DNA of 64,000 bases from Paulinella micropora. Lineage: Eukaryota > Cercozoa > Imbricatea > Euglyphida > Paulinellidae. Numbering within the stretch: the stretch's first letter is position 1; the number at the start of each line of letters is the position of its first letter. Below are positions 31,054 to 44,787 of this stretch, piece by piece. Location: contig WBZZ01000692.1 of NCBI GenBank assembly GCA_019918135.1, positions 1 to 64,000 of the forward strand. The letters run 5' to 3'. The notes beneath the pieces are model-generated. The model saw only the letters and a program-made list of their open reading frames with translations. It made no database searches and had not been told where the DNA came from. The position numbers and the translations under genes are program-made.

Positions 31054-31623
31054 AGGGGTTTGCGCGCTAACACCGACGCAGGCGCCAGCATCCACGCCCT
31101 CAAAGGCAGGGAAAGGCTAGAGAGACATTGGTACACAAAAGAGCTACCGAGCTATGAAAAGCTCGCGGACGCCCCGAGTAACAAGTACGAGCTGAAGTAT
31201 ATCATCGTTCGCGGCAGCGGCTACGTTTCCTCCAAATCTATCTGTCTACAAGATGATTTAAAATGCACCAAGTACAGAATATCGTACCCGTACCCGACCC
31301 GTAGATTATTTAATTTCTGCTTGGAACGCGTGCGGCCGGCCGTTCAGAATGCAGTAAAAAACAAAACCCTGTCAGGAAGGAAGATCGTGGTCACGCTAAA
31401 GCCCAGTCTTATTCCCGATTGCAAGCAGCAACTGGGTGAGACAGTCGGGGTCTTAACACAGGTGTTCAATTCCGATTTGACGCTAAGCGAATCTGACATA
31501 CAGCTTACGGATTGGCTACCCGTACTGTTAACCCGCCCCTCCGAGGGGTCTAACATCATATCCAGACTTGATGTCAATTTTGTACCACAAGAGAGAAAGC
31601 TGGAAAGATCCCTCTTCGTATGA
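31054..31623 (+). CDS. Unrecognised reading frame without a clear start
   Basis: About 190 codons open after the TAG at 31051 with no ATG before the middle, so it is either a partial gene or uses an upstream exon. Composition is normal and not GC-biased (YELKYIIVRGSGYVSSKSIC, RRLFNFCLERVRPAVQN). Codon use differs from block B upstream and resembles the gene at 16660. No family is recognised. It could be a viral gene remnant or the gag-side part of the gypsy element that follows. Confidence 0.3.
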   Translation, partial: RGLRANTDAGASIHALKGRERLERHWYTKELPSYEKLADAPSNKYELKYIIVRGSGYVSSKSICLQDDLKCTKYRISYPYPTRRLFNFCLERVRPAVQNAVKNKTLSGRKIVVTLKPSLIPDCKQQLGETVGVLTQVFNSDLTLSESDIQLTDWLPVLLTRPSEGSNIISRLDVNFVPQERKLERSLFV

Positions 31624-31804
31624 CCACAAAGGTTTGATATGCACCCAGAAGCCAACATTCCGCTTCCACCCTTGCAAGTACGTCGTTTTGACGAAAGGTT
31701 CCTACAATTCGCAAGTTACAGTGGATTATTCAGGCTTCTACACAAGCGCCAAAAGCGTGCAACAACGAAGCCTTTACTACAGAATTCCTTGACCAACATA
31801 CCTT

Positions 31805-34800
31805 CACAGTGATCGAGCTCTCACTTTTGTTTTGGTGCGAGCCTACCGGAAACGTGGACTATTTCCACACCGGTATGGTGTATGTAAAAGATCCTCCATA
31901 CTTCGATCCCGCCATGGCGGAGCTCGCTGCAACATGCCCGGACCCGCGCATGCTTTACTGTACGGCAACCACGGTTAGTGGAACACAGACCACCCCGTGG
32001 ATTCTCATTTCTGAGAGACTTTGCCGCGACTTTCTAGACAAACAGGCCGCCAAACTTACCGCGCCGCCTGCGCCCAAATACGCACCTGAAGTCGTCAACT
32101 GCGGCCTCACTGCAGAACAACAACGACTTCTATGGGCCCTCGGAGAATTCGACGATGTCTTCCAAGACAAAGCAGGTGTCTTCAATCACACTGTTGTATC
32201 GCTCATCCTCAAACCGGGAGCTAAACCAATTGCGGTGCAATGCCCAAATTGGACTCCAGCGGTATACCAATACCTCAAAGGTTGGGCGATGGATGTTCTT
32301 ACAGCCGGCCTCTGGCCCATGGCCTCCACAAATTGTGCCTGGGCTAGTCGAGCCTGCCCCGTAGCATAGTTTGAAGACTTAGCAAAGGAGGTCATCCGTG
32401 ACATACGCAACGTCTACGACTACCGCGGTGCCAACGACAACCTCCACCTGCCTGTGCCAGGTTTACCCAACCCAGATCAGTACCGCGAAAGCTTTGCGGG
32501 CTGGCACTATCTCAGCTCTATCGACATGGTCGACGGCTTCACGCATCTGAGACTCAATCCAGATGACGGTAGCCGCGATATTCTCGCTGTTTGGACACCC
32601 TTAGGACTCCTAGTTCCAAATTTTATGCCTCAAGGTGTTCACCGCGCCCCGGGAGACTTTCAACGCGCTATGGATAAGTCCTTCAACCATCTGGACTTTT
32701 GGAATAAATCCGCTTCAGCCTACCTCGACGACGTCACAGACGGCTCCAACGACTTCGATACCCATCTTCGCGAGATTCGATGCATCTTTCAGGCCATGCG
32801 AGACTCCGGCCTTCACGGTTCGGCCCGGAAACTACGCTTAGACTATCGCGAGCTCAACATTCTGGGCAAACGTTGCAGCAAGAAAGGTATCGCAGCAGAT
32901 TCTTCCAAGGTCGACGCTATTCTCAAGCTGGCCGACCCATCCAACGTTTCCAAAGTCCGATCAGTCTTAGGTATGACCAACTTCATCCAAGCCCATATTC
33001 CTGGCTATTCCCGATTAGTGGCACCTCTGACCAATCTTCTCAAATCCACTCATGCTCGGCCCTCCGGTGCCCCTTACCTGACCCGAGATGAGCGGAAATG
33101 TATGAAGAAGCTCCGCCGTGTCCTCACTACGCTCCCCATTCTGGTGAAGTATGAGCCATCGCAACGACTCTACCTCCGGACGGACGCAAGCCAGATCGGC
33201 ATTGGCGGCGCACTTCACAATGGCCCAGAGCGCAACGCTCCGGTCATCCAGTGCTTCTCGCAGAAGCTTACAGACACGCAAACACGATGGGCGACCTACG
33301 TTCGTGAAGCCTAAGGCGTCATCTACGGTATTCAACAGTGCCGCTACTACATCGATGCCAGCGACCACGAACTCACTATCGTCACAGATCACCGTCCCCT
33401 TCTGTGGCTATGGCACGCTCGCAGCCCCATGGTCGTCAACTGGGTTTTGGAGCACCTTCAGACGATTCGATTCAAAGTCGAATACCTACCAGGTAAGCAA
33501 AACCAACTCCCTGACGGTCTCTCACGTGTCCCTTGCATCGCCCCCGGCCAGCCCACCCTGATTGGCGAAGCCGAGGCGACTCTCCAGCTCTTATCCACCA
33601 TTCCAGCACCCCGAGCAGGCTCTACCCTTTGGTTAGCAGTTGAAGGCACGCATGCGGCCCTGGATACCCATCTCAAGTCCCTATCTTGCCGGATCCTCCG
33701 CGGCGGCCCCACTCTACGCAGTATTCAAGCCCCATGGGACTCGGCCATTGTCATTCCCTCTGCTGAACGCTCCCCGATGGTTGCCCGCGATATGTTTGTT
33801 CTCCGCAAGCCCTTCGCTCTGCTCATGCCTCAAGACTTGGTTCATTGCGTTCCCGATGAAACTCTTCCACAGACAATCGTCGAACAATGCCGCAAGATCT
33901 TATTCCTTGACGACCACCTCGTCTGGCTCGTACATGGACTTGGAATGGAGCAACACTACATCTATCCTCTCGTTGCTATATCGCATGCACAGCGCGTTAC
34001 ACGCCAGCAAATCATCAACGCCCCTCTCTGGACCGAAGACGTCATCTCAGTCTCCGCCGGCTCAGCCGAACTGATCCTCCGCCAAGGTATCGCAGTCACC
34101 GTTGACCCCGATCAATCTTCAGTCAAGGTTTATGTCCCAGAAGAGCTACGCCGTCCCCTCATCAATTACCCCCACCTCATGCAGAACCACGCCAAAGCGC
34201 CAACACTCGTCCCCTTTATCAAGGAGCGCTACATTTGGTTCCGCACAGACGGTACGGATACCATGCATCATGACGTCCTCGCCGCCCTCCGTGACTGCTA
34301 CTTTTGCCAACTAGTCCACGCCCGCCTGACCCTTAACCACGGCCGATATTCATCGCTCACATGGACACATCAAGGACAGGGCATCGGCCTCGACCACGTT
34401 CACATCAGCATCCCCGGCGTCACCTTTTAGTACATACTGACCATCGTCGATCTTTTCTCGGGATTTCTCCAATTTATCCCATGCGTCTCCACATCCGCGG
34501 AAGAAACAGTGGAACTCATCCGCCTACATCTTTGGTTTTCCGGAGTCCATTTTCTCCGATTATCATAGTTCTTTCGTTGGCACGTTGGACAAACGATTTT
34601 GCAGCGTAGCCGGCCTCGAATTGCTCACCACCGCGCCCTACTCGCATCATCAACTCGGCTACGTTGAATGCCGCCACAAAGCAATCCGCGCGGCTATCCA
34701 GTCTCTCCCTAAGGCAGAAAAGACCAACTGGCCTAGCATCATCCCTTCTCTCTCCTTCGCTCAGAACACATACGTATCTACAGCAACCGGCACAACTGCC

Positions 34801-36234
34801 TTTGAAGGAATGCTCGCCCGCAAGCCCCGCTGCACGTTGGACTTCTTCGACTCGCCGGAGATTGTTAATGCCCGCGCTACCGCTTCCAGCGCCGCCCTCG
34901 ACGCATCACCGACACTGTCAATACAGTCGGCCGAACAGATCGCACTGTTGAACAGCGCCCGCACCGCTGTCACAGCCTATGTCAGCGCCTACACCACCGT
35001 TACCCGCGCCCGGTCCGTCGCTCAAAAGAACAAAGGCCGCCGCAAGGCTGTCAAGGAATGGAAAGTAAACGACACAGTCTCCGTCTACCGTCCCAAGCCT
35101 TCCAAGCAAGGAATTCCAGCCTCCTCCGTTCTTCAGTTCGACGGCCCCTACACCATCGTTGAGCAGGTCAGCTCAAACTGCTTCAAGCTGCGTCATCTCA
35201 AGACCAACAAAGTATTGAAACGCATCGACCGCTCACACCTCGCTCCGTATACTGCACCCACTGACGGCCTCGCTCCGCTCAACACAGTCGCAGTAGACGA
35301 TCACGACGACGACTCAGTCAAATACACCATCGGCGAAGTCGTAGCATTCATCGACCGCGATCAAGTTAAACTTGGCATCGTTTTAGACGAGGACCCAGAG
35401 AACGAGGAAAACAACCTCGTAGCTCACCAGCTCGGTACGACCTCAGACAAGAACCCTCTCTTCCGTCCCATCTACGAAGATACAAAGGACCAAACAACTA
35501 TCGAACGCTGGGGTAATCCCTTGGCCCACTGGAAGCACCTTCTCTTCGACACAACAAACGATCAAGTCGTTCATCGACACATCGAGTGACAAAGGCCGAC
35601 TTCCCGCCAGCCTTCTTAAGCGTCTCAAAGGCCCTCTCATCACCGGCGAATCCTTCCCACTTCATATCTTCCAGAAAGGTAAACAAGCTACATCCAAGGA
35701 ATAGCCACCTCAACACTCTCAAGTGGGTTTTACACATCGTACCGGCTTCACCCGCCACAGCCCAGCGCTTTTGCCACTTGGCCCGCCATCGTCCCTAGTC
35801 AAGCTACGCCACGACCAGAGTATCCCTGTAAGTCCTTGGTCGCCTTTTATGCCTGCAGGTCAACAATCATCCTCATCGAATCTGAACACCTCAGTGATTA
35901 TATTGGCATGGCATAATTGGTGCATTAAATTTGGTTCAATTCGGCTGTGCGATACATGGCCACCTAGCTTCCTACGGCTTGGCGTCAGCTCCCCGATATC
36001 AACGCACCACTACTGCGCCTCAATTGTCTCAGTCCCGCTTCCGCATCCCGATATCCGGCCCCGGCTGATCTCCCGGTCTACACTGCGCTACACATCAACG
36101 CACTACTTTTCATCCTCCTCCTGGGTTTGAAGAGACTAATCTTTCTCTTTTCTCCTACTTTTTTTTCTGAGACAAGTCACTGACCAATCGTTAGTCACTC
36201 ACTCTGTACGCAACTCTACTCAACCGTTAGGTCT
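31805..36234 (+). mobile_element. Ty3/gypsy element, broken
   Basis: Plus-strand order is RT (about 32130-33100), RNase H (about 33120-33540) and integrase (about 33900-35000), ending in a charged tail near 35589. RT and flanking motifs include SSIDMVDGFTHLRL, FMPQGVHRAPGDFQRAM and ASAYLDDVTDGS; RNase H shows LRTDASQIGIGGAL and TDHRPLLWLW, then YLPGKQNQLPDGLSR, typical of Ty3/gypsy. The integrase shows GLDHVHISIPGV and a C-terminal TIVEQVSSNCFKLRHLKTNK segment. No LTR pair was identified, and gag is not clear. It is broken in several places (about four to five). It is older than the copia element inserted next to its right end, since its coding part is far more damaged. Confidence 0.75.
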
Positions 36235-36251
36235 GGGGGGGGGGGGGGGGG

Positions 36252-36562
36252 AAGTAATCTATCACTCAAACGCAGAGTTTAGGGAAGCTACCCCGCTAAG
36301 GGTATAGCCTGATAACCGAAGAAAAGACTTTTAATGACTTTGGGTCACACAAATTTATGATGTTATGACCTTTACAGAATGGTAATACTCATTTGATTCT
36401 AGGCATTCCATACTATGATTCGCGAATACTCTAGAAAGTGTCCTTGTCAGTAATAAAGGTATTAATAACTGTCCGGCCTATGAACCTGCCTATGACTAAG
36501 ACTATCCAAATTACCGGTAAATTGTCTAGGTGGAGTAACGGGTATTAGTAGTACATTACAAC
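36252..36562 (-). repeat. 3' LTR of the copia element
   Basis: 311-base direct repeat beginning (plus strand) AAGTAATCTATCACTCAAAC and ending GTACATTACAAC, preceded by a 17-base G-run. It matches the copy at 43503-43813 at all but about two positions. Confidence 0.9.
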
Positions 36563-39500
36563 GCTCCCCCTTAGTCGCAAGTCATAGGCTATATTAGTGT
36601 GTAAATATGAAAAAATAGTGTTGAGGATCAATTATGGGTTACCCGAAGGTTAAATATCAACTCCCATTTACATCACATCCTCTATGTATGTATATATGTG
36701 TAGTCATGCAGTAACATGTATGAAGTATGTATGTGTTCAAAAATTTGCAAGCGCTTCCCGTAGAGGGTAGCAAAATCAAAAAAATTTAGATTTCCTATTC
36801 TAGGACAGAAAGAATGATAGAAAGAATTTAAATTGCTAAGTTAGCCAGGGAAAGCCTCGCGGCTGCCGGCCTCGCGTGGCAGTCGGCTACCCAGCCTCGG
36901 CTCGACGGCTCTTGACCCCTGCGCAAAACAAAGCTGCTGCAACAAGCAACAAACTGCACAAAACACTCAAAGCAAATATAGGTGAGTGGACACGCAAATC
37001 CCGAAATTACTTGAGCTTTACCGTAAATTTATTAAGTAAATACTCGAATTGTTCTTTCGGTAAATATTTTGTCATTACATCACCTATCTGCTTCTTCGTA
37101 CCTACTTTTACAAACTTAATCTCACCGTCTCTCTGTAGGTGGTGCATAAAGTGTAATTCTAAAGGTAAGTGTTTAGTTCTATTACTTGACATACCCCTCT
37201 CTGCCGCTAAGACTGTTTGAGAGTTATCCTCGAATAATTCTATCGGGCTCTTTTGGGCTATGTTTAGTTCTTGTGTAATGTGTTTTAGTGCAAGTCCCTC
37301 TCTAATGCACTCAGTTGCTGCAAATATTTCAGCATCATTGGAACTCAGGGCGATGCGACTCCGTCGCTTTGATAACCATGCAACTGGATCGCTGCCCCAT
37401 AGGATCACGAATCCAGTGCGGGACTTCCCTGTTTTCTTACAAACTTTGTGAGCCGCGTCGGGCCACATGGAAAGTTTTGGATAGGTTTGCCCTTCTTGCT
37501 CTGACTTAGGCTCATGGTAAGCTAAACCTCGATAAGAGTTAACTAAATAACGAAAGATTCTGCCTAACATCGCATAAGTTATTCCCTTATCGATAGTTTG
37601 CATGACACTTGCCGAATTTAGTGCTTGTTCTATATCGGGTCTTGTCATCTTTGCGAGAAATAGCAAACGACCAACTAGACTAGAAATTGAAAATTTTCGC
37701 AAGCTAGCTGATTCCGACATCGGTTCCGTGAAATGTTCTTGCGCTGGAGTACTAACGGGTTTAGCAGAATCGTAGCCTACCTCTTTTAGTATCTGCTGCT
37801 GATATTTTTGCTGATGCAAAATTATTTTCCCGTTCGATTGCTCTATCTCTATTCCTTTGAATTCACGGGCAATACCGAGTCTTTTGAGCGGGAAATGTTT
37901 TTCTAATGCGGACGCAAAACGCTCATATGCTTGTTTGTTTGGTGCGGTGAACAACAAGTCATCAACATGAAATATCCCTACTATCGCCTCTCTCAAAGCT
38001 TTATCATTTTCTACAAACATACATAAGTCTGAATCTAGCAACCTGAAACCTAGCTCCTCTAACTTGGGTGCTAATATCTCATACCATCTTCTTCCTGCCT
38101 GTGGTGCACCATATAAAGCACCATCTATACGCCATATCATCCCCTCATGCCCTTCTCTGTCTACACTCTCTGGCGCATATGCATAAACAGGGTCATTCAT
38201 ACGAGCATTTAGGTATGCATTTTTAAAATCTATGCCGTATAGTTTGTGTTTGTGCCAGGCAGCTAGTTTGGCGAGAAATAAAAGTGAATGGTGCGCGGCG
38301 CAAGGAACAAAGAGCTGATCTGGGTTATAGCTAACACCGGGTTCTAACATATCTCCCCGTAAAGCTAAACGAGACTTTATGAACTTTTTCCCGTTCTCAT
38401 CTAACTTCACTTTGTGAACCCATGTCAATCTAACTATCTTACTAACTCCTGCCTTGCTTGCCTCCTTATGGGGTACCCATGTGTATGTGTTAAAGGATTG
38501 AAGAGCTTTTAGCTTTGTTTTCATACCCTCTAAAACATCTTTAGCTGTCAAACCTTCCTCTATGACATCTTTGGGTACTCTGATATCTACATACAAATAA
38601 AAATCACGAATCTCATCTGCCACCATACGGTCATCGCATAAAAACATATTAGCGGGACTTTGTAACGGGTATTCGGGATCTTTCACGGAGTATTTGAGGA
38701 TTTCCGAATTCAACATCCGTTCTTCTTCGTCTTCAAACTTAACTATGTGGGTGGGCTGAGGTCTGTCTCTAACTACGAGTCTATCTCTGGGGTCACTCAC
38801 TCTGCTGACTACCCCTACTCGTACTATGCTCTCCCATCCCTCGCCGTACTTTTTCTTCACCCATCCATCTCCCCATGCACGCGCGGGCACTCTTACTACC
38901 TTACCTATTAGCTCTTGAGCCTCTCTCTTTTCTCTCTTGGGCTCATTGCTAGGGGTAAATCTCTCTACTGCCTTGCGCTGTCTTTTACCGGGGATTATGT
39001 TACTCTCCGTTACTCTCTGACTCTGCTCCCACGTTAATCCCTTAGATGGTGGTGATTTTTCTTCGTATGCTCTTCTTTCATGTATTTTTAGTGGATCTGT
39101 TGGATCTTGTTCATTCGTATGCTCTTGTGGCTTGATCTTGTGCTCTGGGGGTAATTGTTGTGGATAATGTGGCTCTGGACTTGTGTGTAGGCGTGTATGT
39201 TTGTGATCCAATGTATTCTTCTCCACATGCTCATTTTCATGCTCATTCTCATTCGCATCGATATCAACATTCTCTGTCTCCCCCTCAACTTCATCAAAGT
39301 GTGTTGTTGGGTGGTCGTTGTTGACGTTGTGCGGTGACTTAGGTGATTGAGATGGTGATTGGGGTGGTGATTGGGGTGGTGACGCTTGTGGAGATGTGTG
39401 TGGTTGCTCGCTCTCATTCTCATTCTCCCCCTCAGAGTCATCATTATCCCACGACACTAGTTTAGGAGGATGAGCTTGTTTACCGATTTTGTGAATATTA

Positions 39501-42500
39501 AATCTCACATCTCTCACTCCGGAAATGATCTTCTTACCATCCCATACGCGGTATAGTTCCCGAAATAGATCATATCCTACTAGCATCACCTTTTTCCCTC
39601 TGTACTCTCCCTTCCGCACTTTAGTCTTAGGTATATGTAACACACCCATACATCCTATTGGTTTTAAATGAAAGAGTGTTGGTTTTCTACCTAATAGCTG
39701 CTCATAAGGCGAAATTCCTTTGCGTTCCCCGTGAATTGCCGGTAGTATGTTGTGAATGGTTGTTGCTGCGTGTTCTAATTCTGCCCAGAATTGCGGCGGT
39801 AATTTAGCGTGATATCTCATTGCTCGTGCAGGCCCCGCCGTAATATCATTCACTTTTTCCGCAATAGGATTCCCGTCTTTATCGTTTGTCGCGGAGGTTT
39901 TCCAAATAAAGCGAATATTTTTCCACCACTTAATGACTTCCTCCGGAATATGGAATTCTTGATCTGCGCGAATTTCCTTTACTTTGTTTCCTGTCTGTCT
40001 CTCATAAAAGGCTACAGCTTGTTTTAAGCAATCTACAAACTCATTCTTATGGGCTAAATAAAAGTCAAGAATGAACAGTGAGTAGTCGTCGGTGACCGAA
40101 AATTTATACCGTTTACCACCTATTGATCTAGTTGCCCACGGTCCTGATGTGTCTATGTGTAGAATTATACCTGGCTTTTGGGCTCTTTCTATTGTATTAA
40201 CTGCAAAACGTGGCAAACGTTTAGACTTTCCTATCATGCAAGATTCGCAAAATCTCACATCGATCTCGTCACCAACTAACTTAATGTTCAAAATTTTTGC
40301 CAATAGGCGCATCTTTGTTAACCCATAATGCCCACAGGCATAGTGAAAAAGCTTGATTCCTATCTTTCTAGGTTTGTCTGACTTTCTGGGGTAAGCTTCA
40401 TATAATACTATATCTACGTGTAATTCTTTCTCTCTCTTATTTACTTCATGCTTACTTGTCTTGTTTTTGTTCTCATTTGTGGGGCTTCCCTCCCCTTCTA
40501 CCCCCTTGTTGCGAAAGGATCATATCTTTCGTTGACTTTCAATGGTTCATCATATTCGTCATCCCATCTATATATCATACTCTTAGTTAATCTTCCCCTT
40601 ACTAATATGTCACTCTCGTTAATGTGGATGGGGTGTTTGAGTATTACTAACTGTCCGTTTTGGTGGATGACTGATCTGTTGTGTCTGTGGTCCATCTGTC
40701 CTGTAGAGACTATGCTAACTGGTAAGGTAGTGTCGAGTAACATCTTCTTTTCTACTGCTCTAGGCCTTCCTTTCCCATCTATCACAGTCAGCCTAGCTCT
40801 TCCTGACTTACTCAACTCCCTTTCTCCATTACCTGTCAGTAGTTCTACCGGGTCTATCTCATCGACATCCGTCAATCTGTCTTCTCTGCATGATATGTCT
40901 GTGCTTGCTCCACTATCCTGTACTGTCATGTCTCTCTTTTTCATCACTCTTTTTCTCACATGTATCAGTACATGCTCTGTCTCTCCTTCTGTCTCTGTCT
41001 CTGTTTCTAGTTCACCCTCAGAGACTCCTCTACCCTCACCTTGTCCCTCTTCTGTGAGTTGTGGAGGTGTAGTGATGGGACTCTGTCTGACTGCTCTCTC
41101 CAAGTACACTCCTTCTATTGCTCTTACTATGTCAGTCAAAAAGTCATCTCTCTCTAGCTCGCCACTCACGACACGCATCACTTCTCCATTCATTCCCCTC
41201 ACGCACTCATTCATCAACGTTTTAGCTATTTCATTTATATCTTTGAAGGTTATGACGGGAGGGTTGATGGGTTGCGTGTTTGTTGTCTGTGTTGGTGGGA
41301 GTGCTGTGATTGGTCTAGAACTAGAGATTTGGAGTTGTCGTGAGGTGGGACCTATTTGGTTGCCAAACTTGTTGACAGAAGTGGGCCCAAGTCGTTGCTC
41401 TCCCTCACCCACTCCACTCTCTTCTCTCCCTTCTCTGCTCTGGCCGGTCCGCTGACTAGAAAATGGATTATGTTTGCGTGGTTGTTGCGGAATATTTTGC
41501 GAGACTTGTGGACTTGTGGAAATTTTGGTGTCAAGTAAAGTTTCAAATTCCCCGAAAACGAGTCTTTGCGTAATTTTATGAGACTTTTCCAATGCAGCAG
41601 CTTTAAGACCTCGTTCGTCTGGGTAGTAAGGAGATTTGGGGGGACGCAACACGGGACTTACCGACAAATCCAACTCCGGATAATCTGGGTCTTGTGTGGC
41701 GTGATATCCGCAGTACCTCGCATAAGATAATCGTTTCGCGTGATTTGCGTATATTCCTTTTCCTTTTGATTTTTCAACGGAAACATTACACGGTTTTTTG
41801 CGTCTGTTTATTCCGGCACATTTTGTGTCAGGCGTGACTCCGTAAGAACTCTCAAGCCTCAAAGGAGTTTCGTTAGGGTTAGGGGTGACTGGGGAACATC
41901 GTGGGGTGGCGGATACTAACCGCTCTTCCTTGCCTTCTCCCCGTAGTGAGGAGGGACCTCGTAGGGTGGCCGATACTAACCGCACTTCCCGTCCTTCTCC
42001 ACTCTCACTACGTCTATTCCCTACCCTAGGAGTAGTCTTTGTATCGTTCAAAAGGGCTTGGGGACTTGTAGATTTGTGATGAGGTGAGCTTGGTTGCTCG
42101 TCATCTCTTTCTCTTTCTTCCTCATCATCATCGCTCTTATCATATGTGTTCCCCATATGGATTAAAGCAACGTTTGTATCAGAGTCACTTTGTTCGTCAT
42201 CGTTTTTGTCGTTGCCGGTTGTTATCAAAGTGAGTGCTTTCTTTTTCTTATGAAAGGTTTCTTTTTGTTTTTGTAATTGTTCTTTTGTTCGTTCTTTTCT
42301 TGTTCAGTGCCTTTGTCTTCCGTTTGATTCCGTTTTAATTTTCCTTCTTTGCGGAACTTTTCCGAAATCACCGGACAATATCTCATGGTATGGCCTTTGG
42401 CATCACATCCGAAACACGTGACTTTGAGCGTCCAGTTTGGAGCTGTCTTTGGTCCAGGTTTATTGTCTCCCCTTTTCCCTTTATTATCCATCAGGAGATT

Positions 42501-43502
42501 GGTCTCTTGCCGCTGCTTGCCATCCCGAGATTTCTCGTTGTTGTCTTTGCGAATTTGAGTTTTTCTCTCACGGAAATTGTTACGTCTTTCTTTTTCTTCC
42601 CACATTAACCATCTTTCCCTAGATGCTTCGCATAGTTCCGAGAAGTTTGGTCTTAGTCTGGCCGGGAGATCATAGTGGTCCACCTGAAATTTATCCCCGA
42701 AAGCTGGATGGTAGCGTAATTTCTTAAATAGCTTTCTCTTTGCTTCCTCATCGGAAAATGGCGCCCCACGTAAACTTTCAAGCTGGATTTTCTTTGCGAG
42801 AAATTCATTTAGCCAGTCTACATACCTCTGACCTGCCCTTGGTCTCGTTCTCTCAAACTCTTCCTCTAACATGTACCTACCTGCTCCGGAAATGCCTCCC
42901 CATTGATCTCTTACTACTATCAACTCTTCAATGGGTCCTTTCGTCTTCTGTGTTCGCAGGAAATTAGATACATTGTCTTTGGAAAAAGCCACAGACAGAC
43001 ATAACTGCAAAGTTTTCATCCTTTCATAATATTTCTTCTCTTTGCGGATAGCTGTCTTTCTTCTTGTGTGTTGTTTCATACTTTGTCTTTTCTTTTTCCT
43101 TGCTTCTTTCTCTTTCCACTCTCTCTCTCTTTTGTTCTGCTGTCATTTTATCCCAACCTTCTGGCTGTTTGATATCTTCTTTCTTTGTCTGGGGTCTCTG
43201 TCTTCCTCTCTGAGAGGTGTCTGACTCTTCATCTTCCTCACTATCACTTATGGGCGTGTCGGGCTCTTCTAAGTCTTCTGCCGTCTTAGCCCTTGCTTCG
43301 TCGTAAGGAAAATCCCTTTTGGCTTTAGCTGGGTCGGCTAATGCCACAGATACCATCTCTGCCACGTGGACAGATATCCCCTGCATGTGCTTCTGAAACT
43401 TGCTTGACCAAGGCCAAAAGCTTTGGTCGTTGCCCTCGAATATGGGCACTTGACTCAATACGTGCTTTGGCACGCTTGCCTCCTTGACAAGGCTCATAAC
43501 CA

Positions 43503-43813
43503 AAGTAATCTATCACTCAAACGCAGAGTTTAGGGAAGCTACCCCGCTAAGGGTATAGCCTGATAACTGAAGAAAAGACTTTTAATGACTTTGGGTCACA
43601 CAAATTTATGATGTTATGACCTTTACAGAATGGTAATACTCATTTGATTCTAGGCATTCCAGACTATGATTCGCGAATACTCTAGAAAGTGTCCTTGTCA
43701 GTAATAAAGGTATTAATAACTGTCCGGCCTATGAACCTGCCTATGACTAAGACTATCCAAATTACCGGTAAATTGTCTAGGTGGAGTAACGGGTATTAGT
43801 AGTACATTACAAC
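43503..43813 (-). repeat. 5' LTR of the copia element
   Basis: Second copy of the 311-base repeat. On the minus strand it is followed directly by the primer-binding-like site and gag. On the plus strand it is followed by six G residues that may correspond to the target-site duplication. Confidence 0.9.
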
Positions 43814-44787
43814 GGGGGGAGCTATCAGACTGAGCACTTTAACGACCTGCCAAAACCACTACAGTTGACATTTTACTGTTTTTGACCGATCCGTTAGATT
43901 CTCCTCTGCACGACGTTTCGACTTCACTAACTACTAGTAGCTTTCGATTTCGTCCTGGAATGACTTCAAACGATTTAATCAAAGTTTTTACAGCAAATGC
44001 CATTTTCCCCTTCTCGGCTGCCTTTTCCCATGATATGCCGAAAACCGCAAAACAGGTGAATTTTGGGGAACAAAATCAAGAGAACATAAAAATGATATTT
44101 GCAGTGCACTGCGTGCACAGCCATTAGGCTCAAACTCACATTTCCCAAATGAAAGTTCAGGACTTCCACTCGTTGCGACTTGAACACCAATGACTTGAAC
44201 TTGAAGCCACCTTCAAGTACTTTGCACATTTAACTTCAAGTGTTGCCTAACAGCTACTCACAATCTACGTTCACCCAAGATCGTACTTTGCAAACCAAGT
44301 CTGCAAACCAGCCAGTAGAAATCAACGTAAATAAACGAAGTGACCTCTCAGCTATTTACTTGTATTTCACCTACTCTTAGGAGTTAGGGCTGTTTGCAGC
44401 CACTAGTAGAGTCTTTTAATAAGAGTTCGTTGTGTATTTATCCCTTGGGGTTGTATCCAAACTCACAGTGTTGTATTCAACTAATTACACTATTAAAACT
44501 ATTTCGTAAATAAAAGAAAAAGTCAAAACGAAAGATATGTTTAGTTGTTATATTATTATTACCGGTGTCGACGTTGCTGATAACTGCATTATCGTTTGCT
44601 TGGAAAATATTTTTTTATTAATAGTTATTAATAGTAGTCATGACTTAGCTTCATCATCAATTATTAATAATAGACTTGATTCTGTTGCCACTACGCAATC
44701 ACTCTTTAACGAACATGCAACTCAAAGTTTCAAAGTGAGATGATGATGAAGTTACAATACGAGCGGTGTGCCACGGGGACAAAAAAA
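43814..44787. other. AT-rich host-type DNA, no supported gene
   Basis: About 970 bases of AT-rich sequence. Short ORFs (for example a minus-strand frame at 43975-44229) have no recognisable content. No RNA gene was seen. Confidence 0.5.

Larger units (their letters stand above)
36252..43813 (-). mobile_element. Ty1/copia element with near-identical LTRs
   Basis: Element of 7.56 kb on the minus strand, bounded by 311-base direct repeats. Parts, in element order: gag (about 43500-42230) with a zinc knuckle CFGCDAKGHTMRYC; protease (VQDSGASTDISC, near 40920); integrase (HIDTSGPWATRSIGGKRYKF, about 40310-39600); RT (YGIDFKNAYLN, IVGIFHVDDLLFTA) and RNase H (SSNDAEIFAATECIREGL), ending at about 37007. 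Integrase before RT is diagnostic of Ty1/copia. A primer-binding-like TTGGTTATGAGCC lies beside the 5' LTR, and a purine tract (AAGGGGGAG) beside the 3' LTR. Flanking G5-G6 on both sides may be the target duplication. LTRs differ at about two positions, so insertion is recent. Overall layout is complete; coding is spread over several consecutive frames (about three breaks or programmed shifts). Confidence 0.88.
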
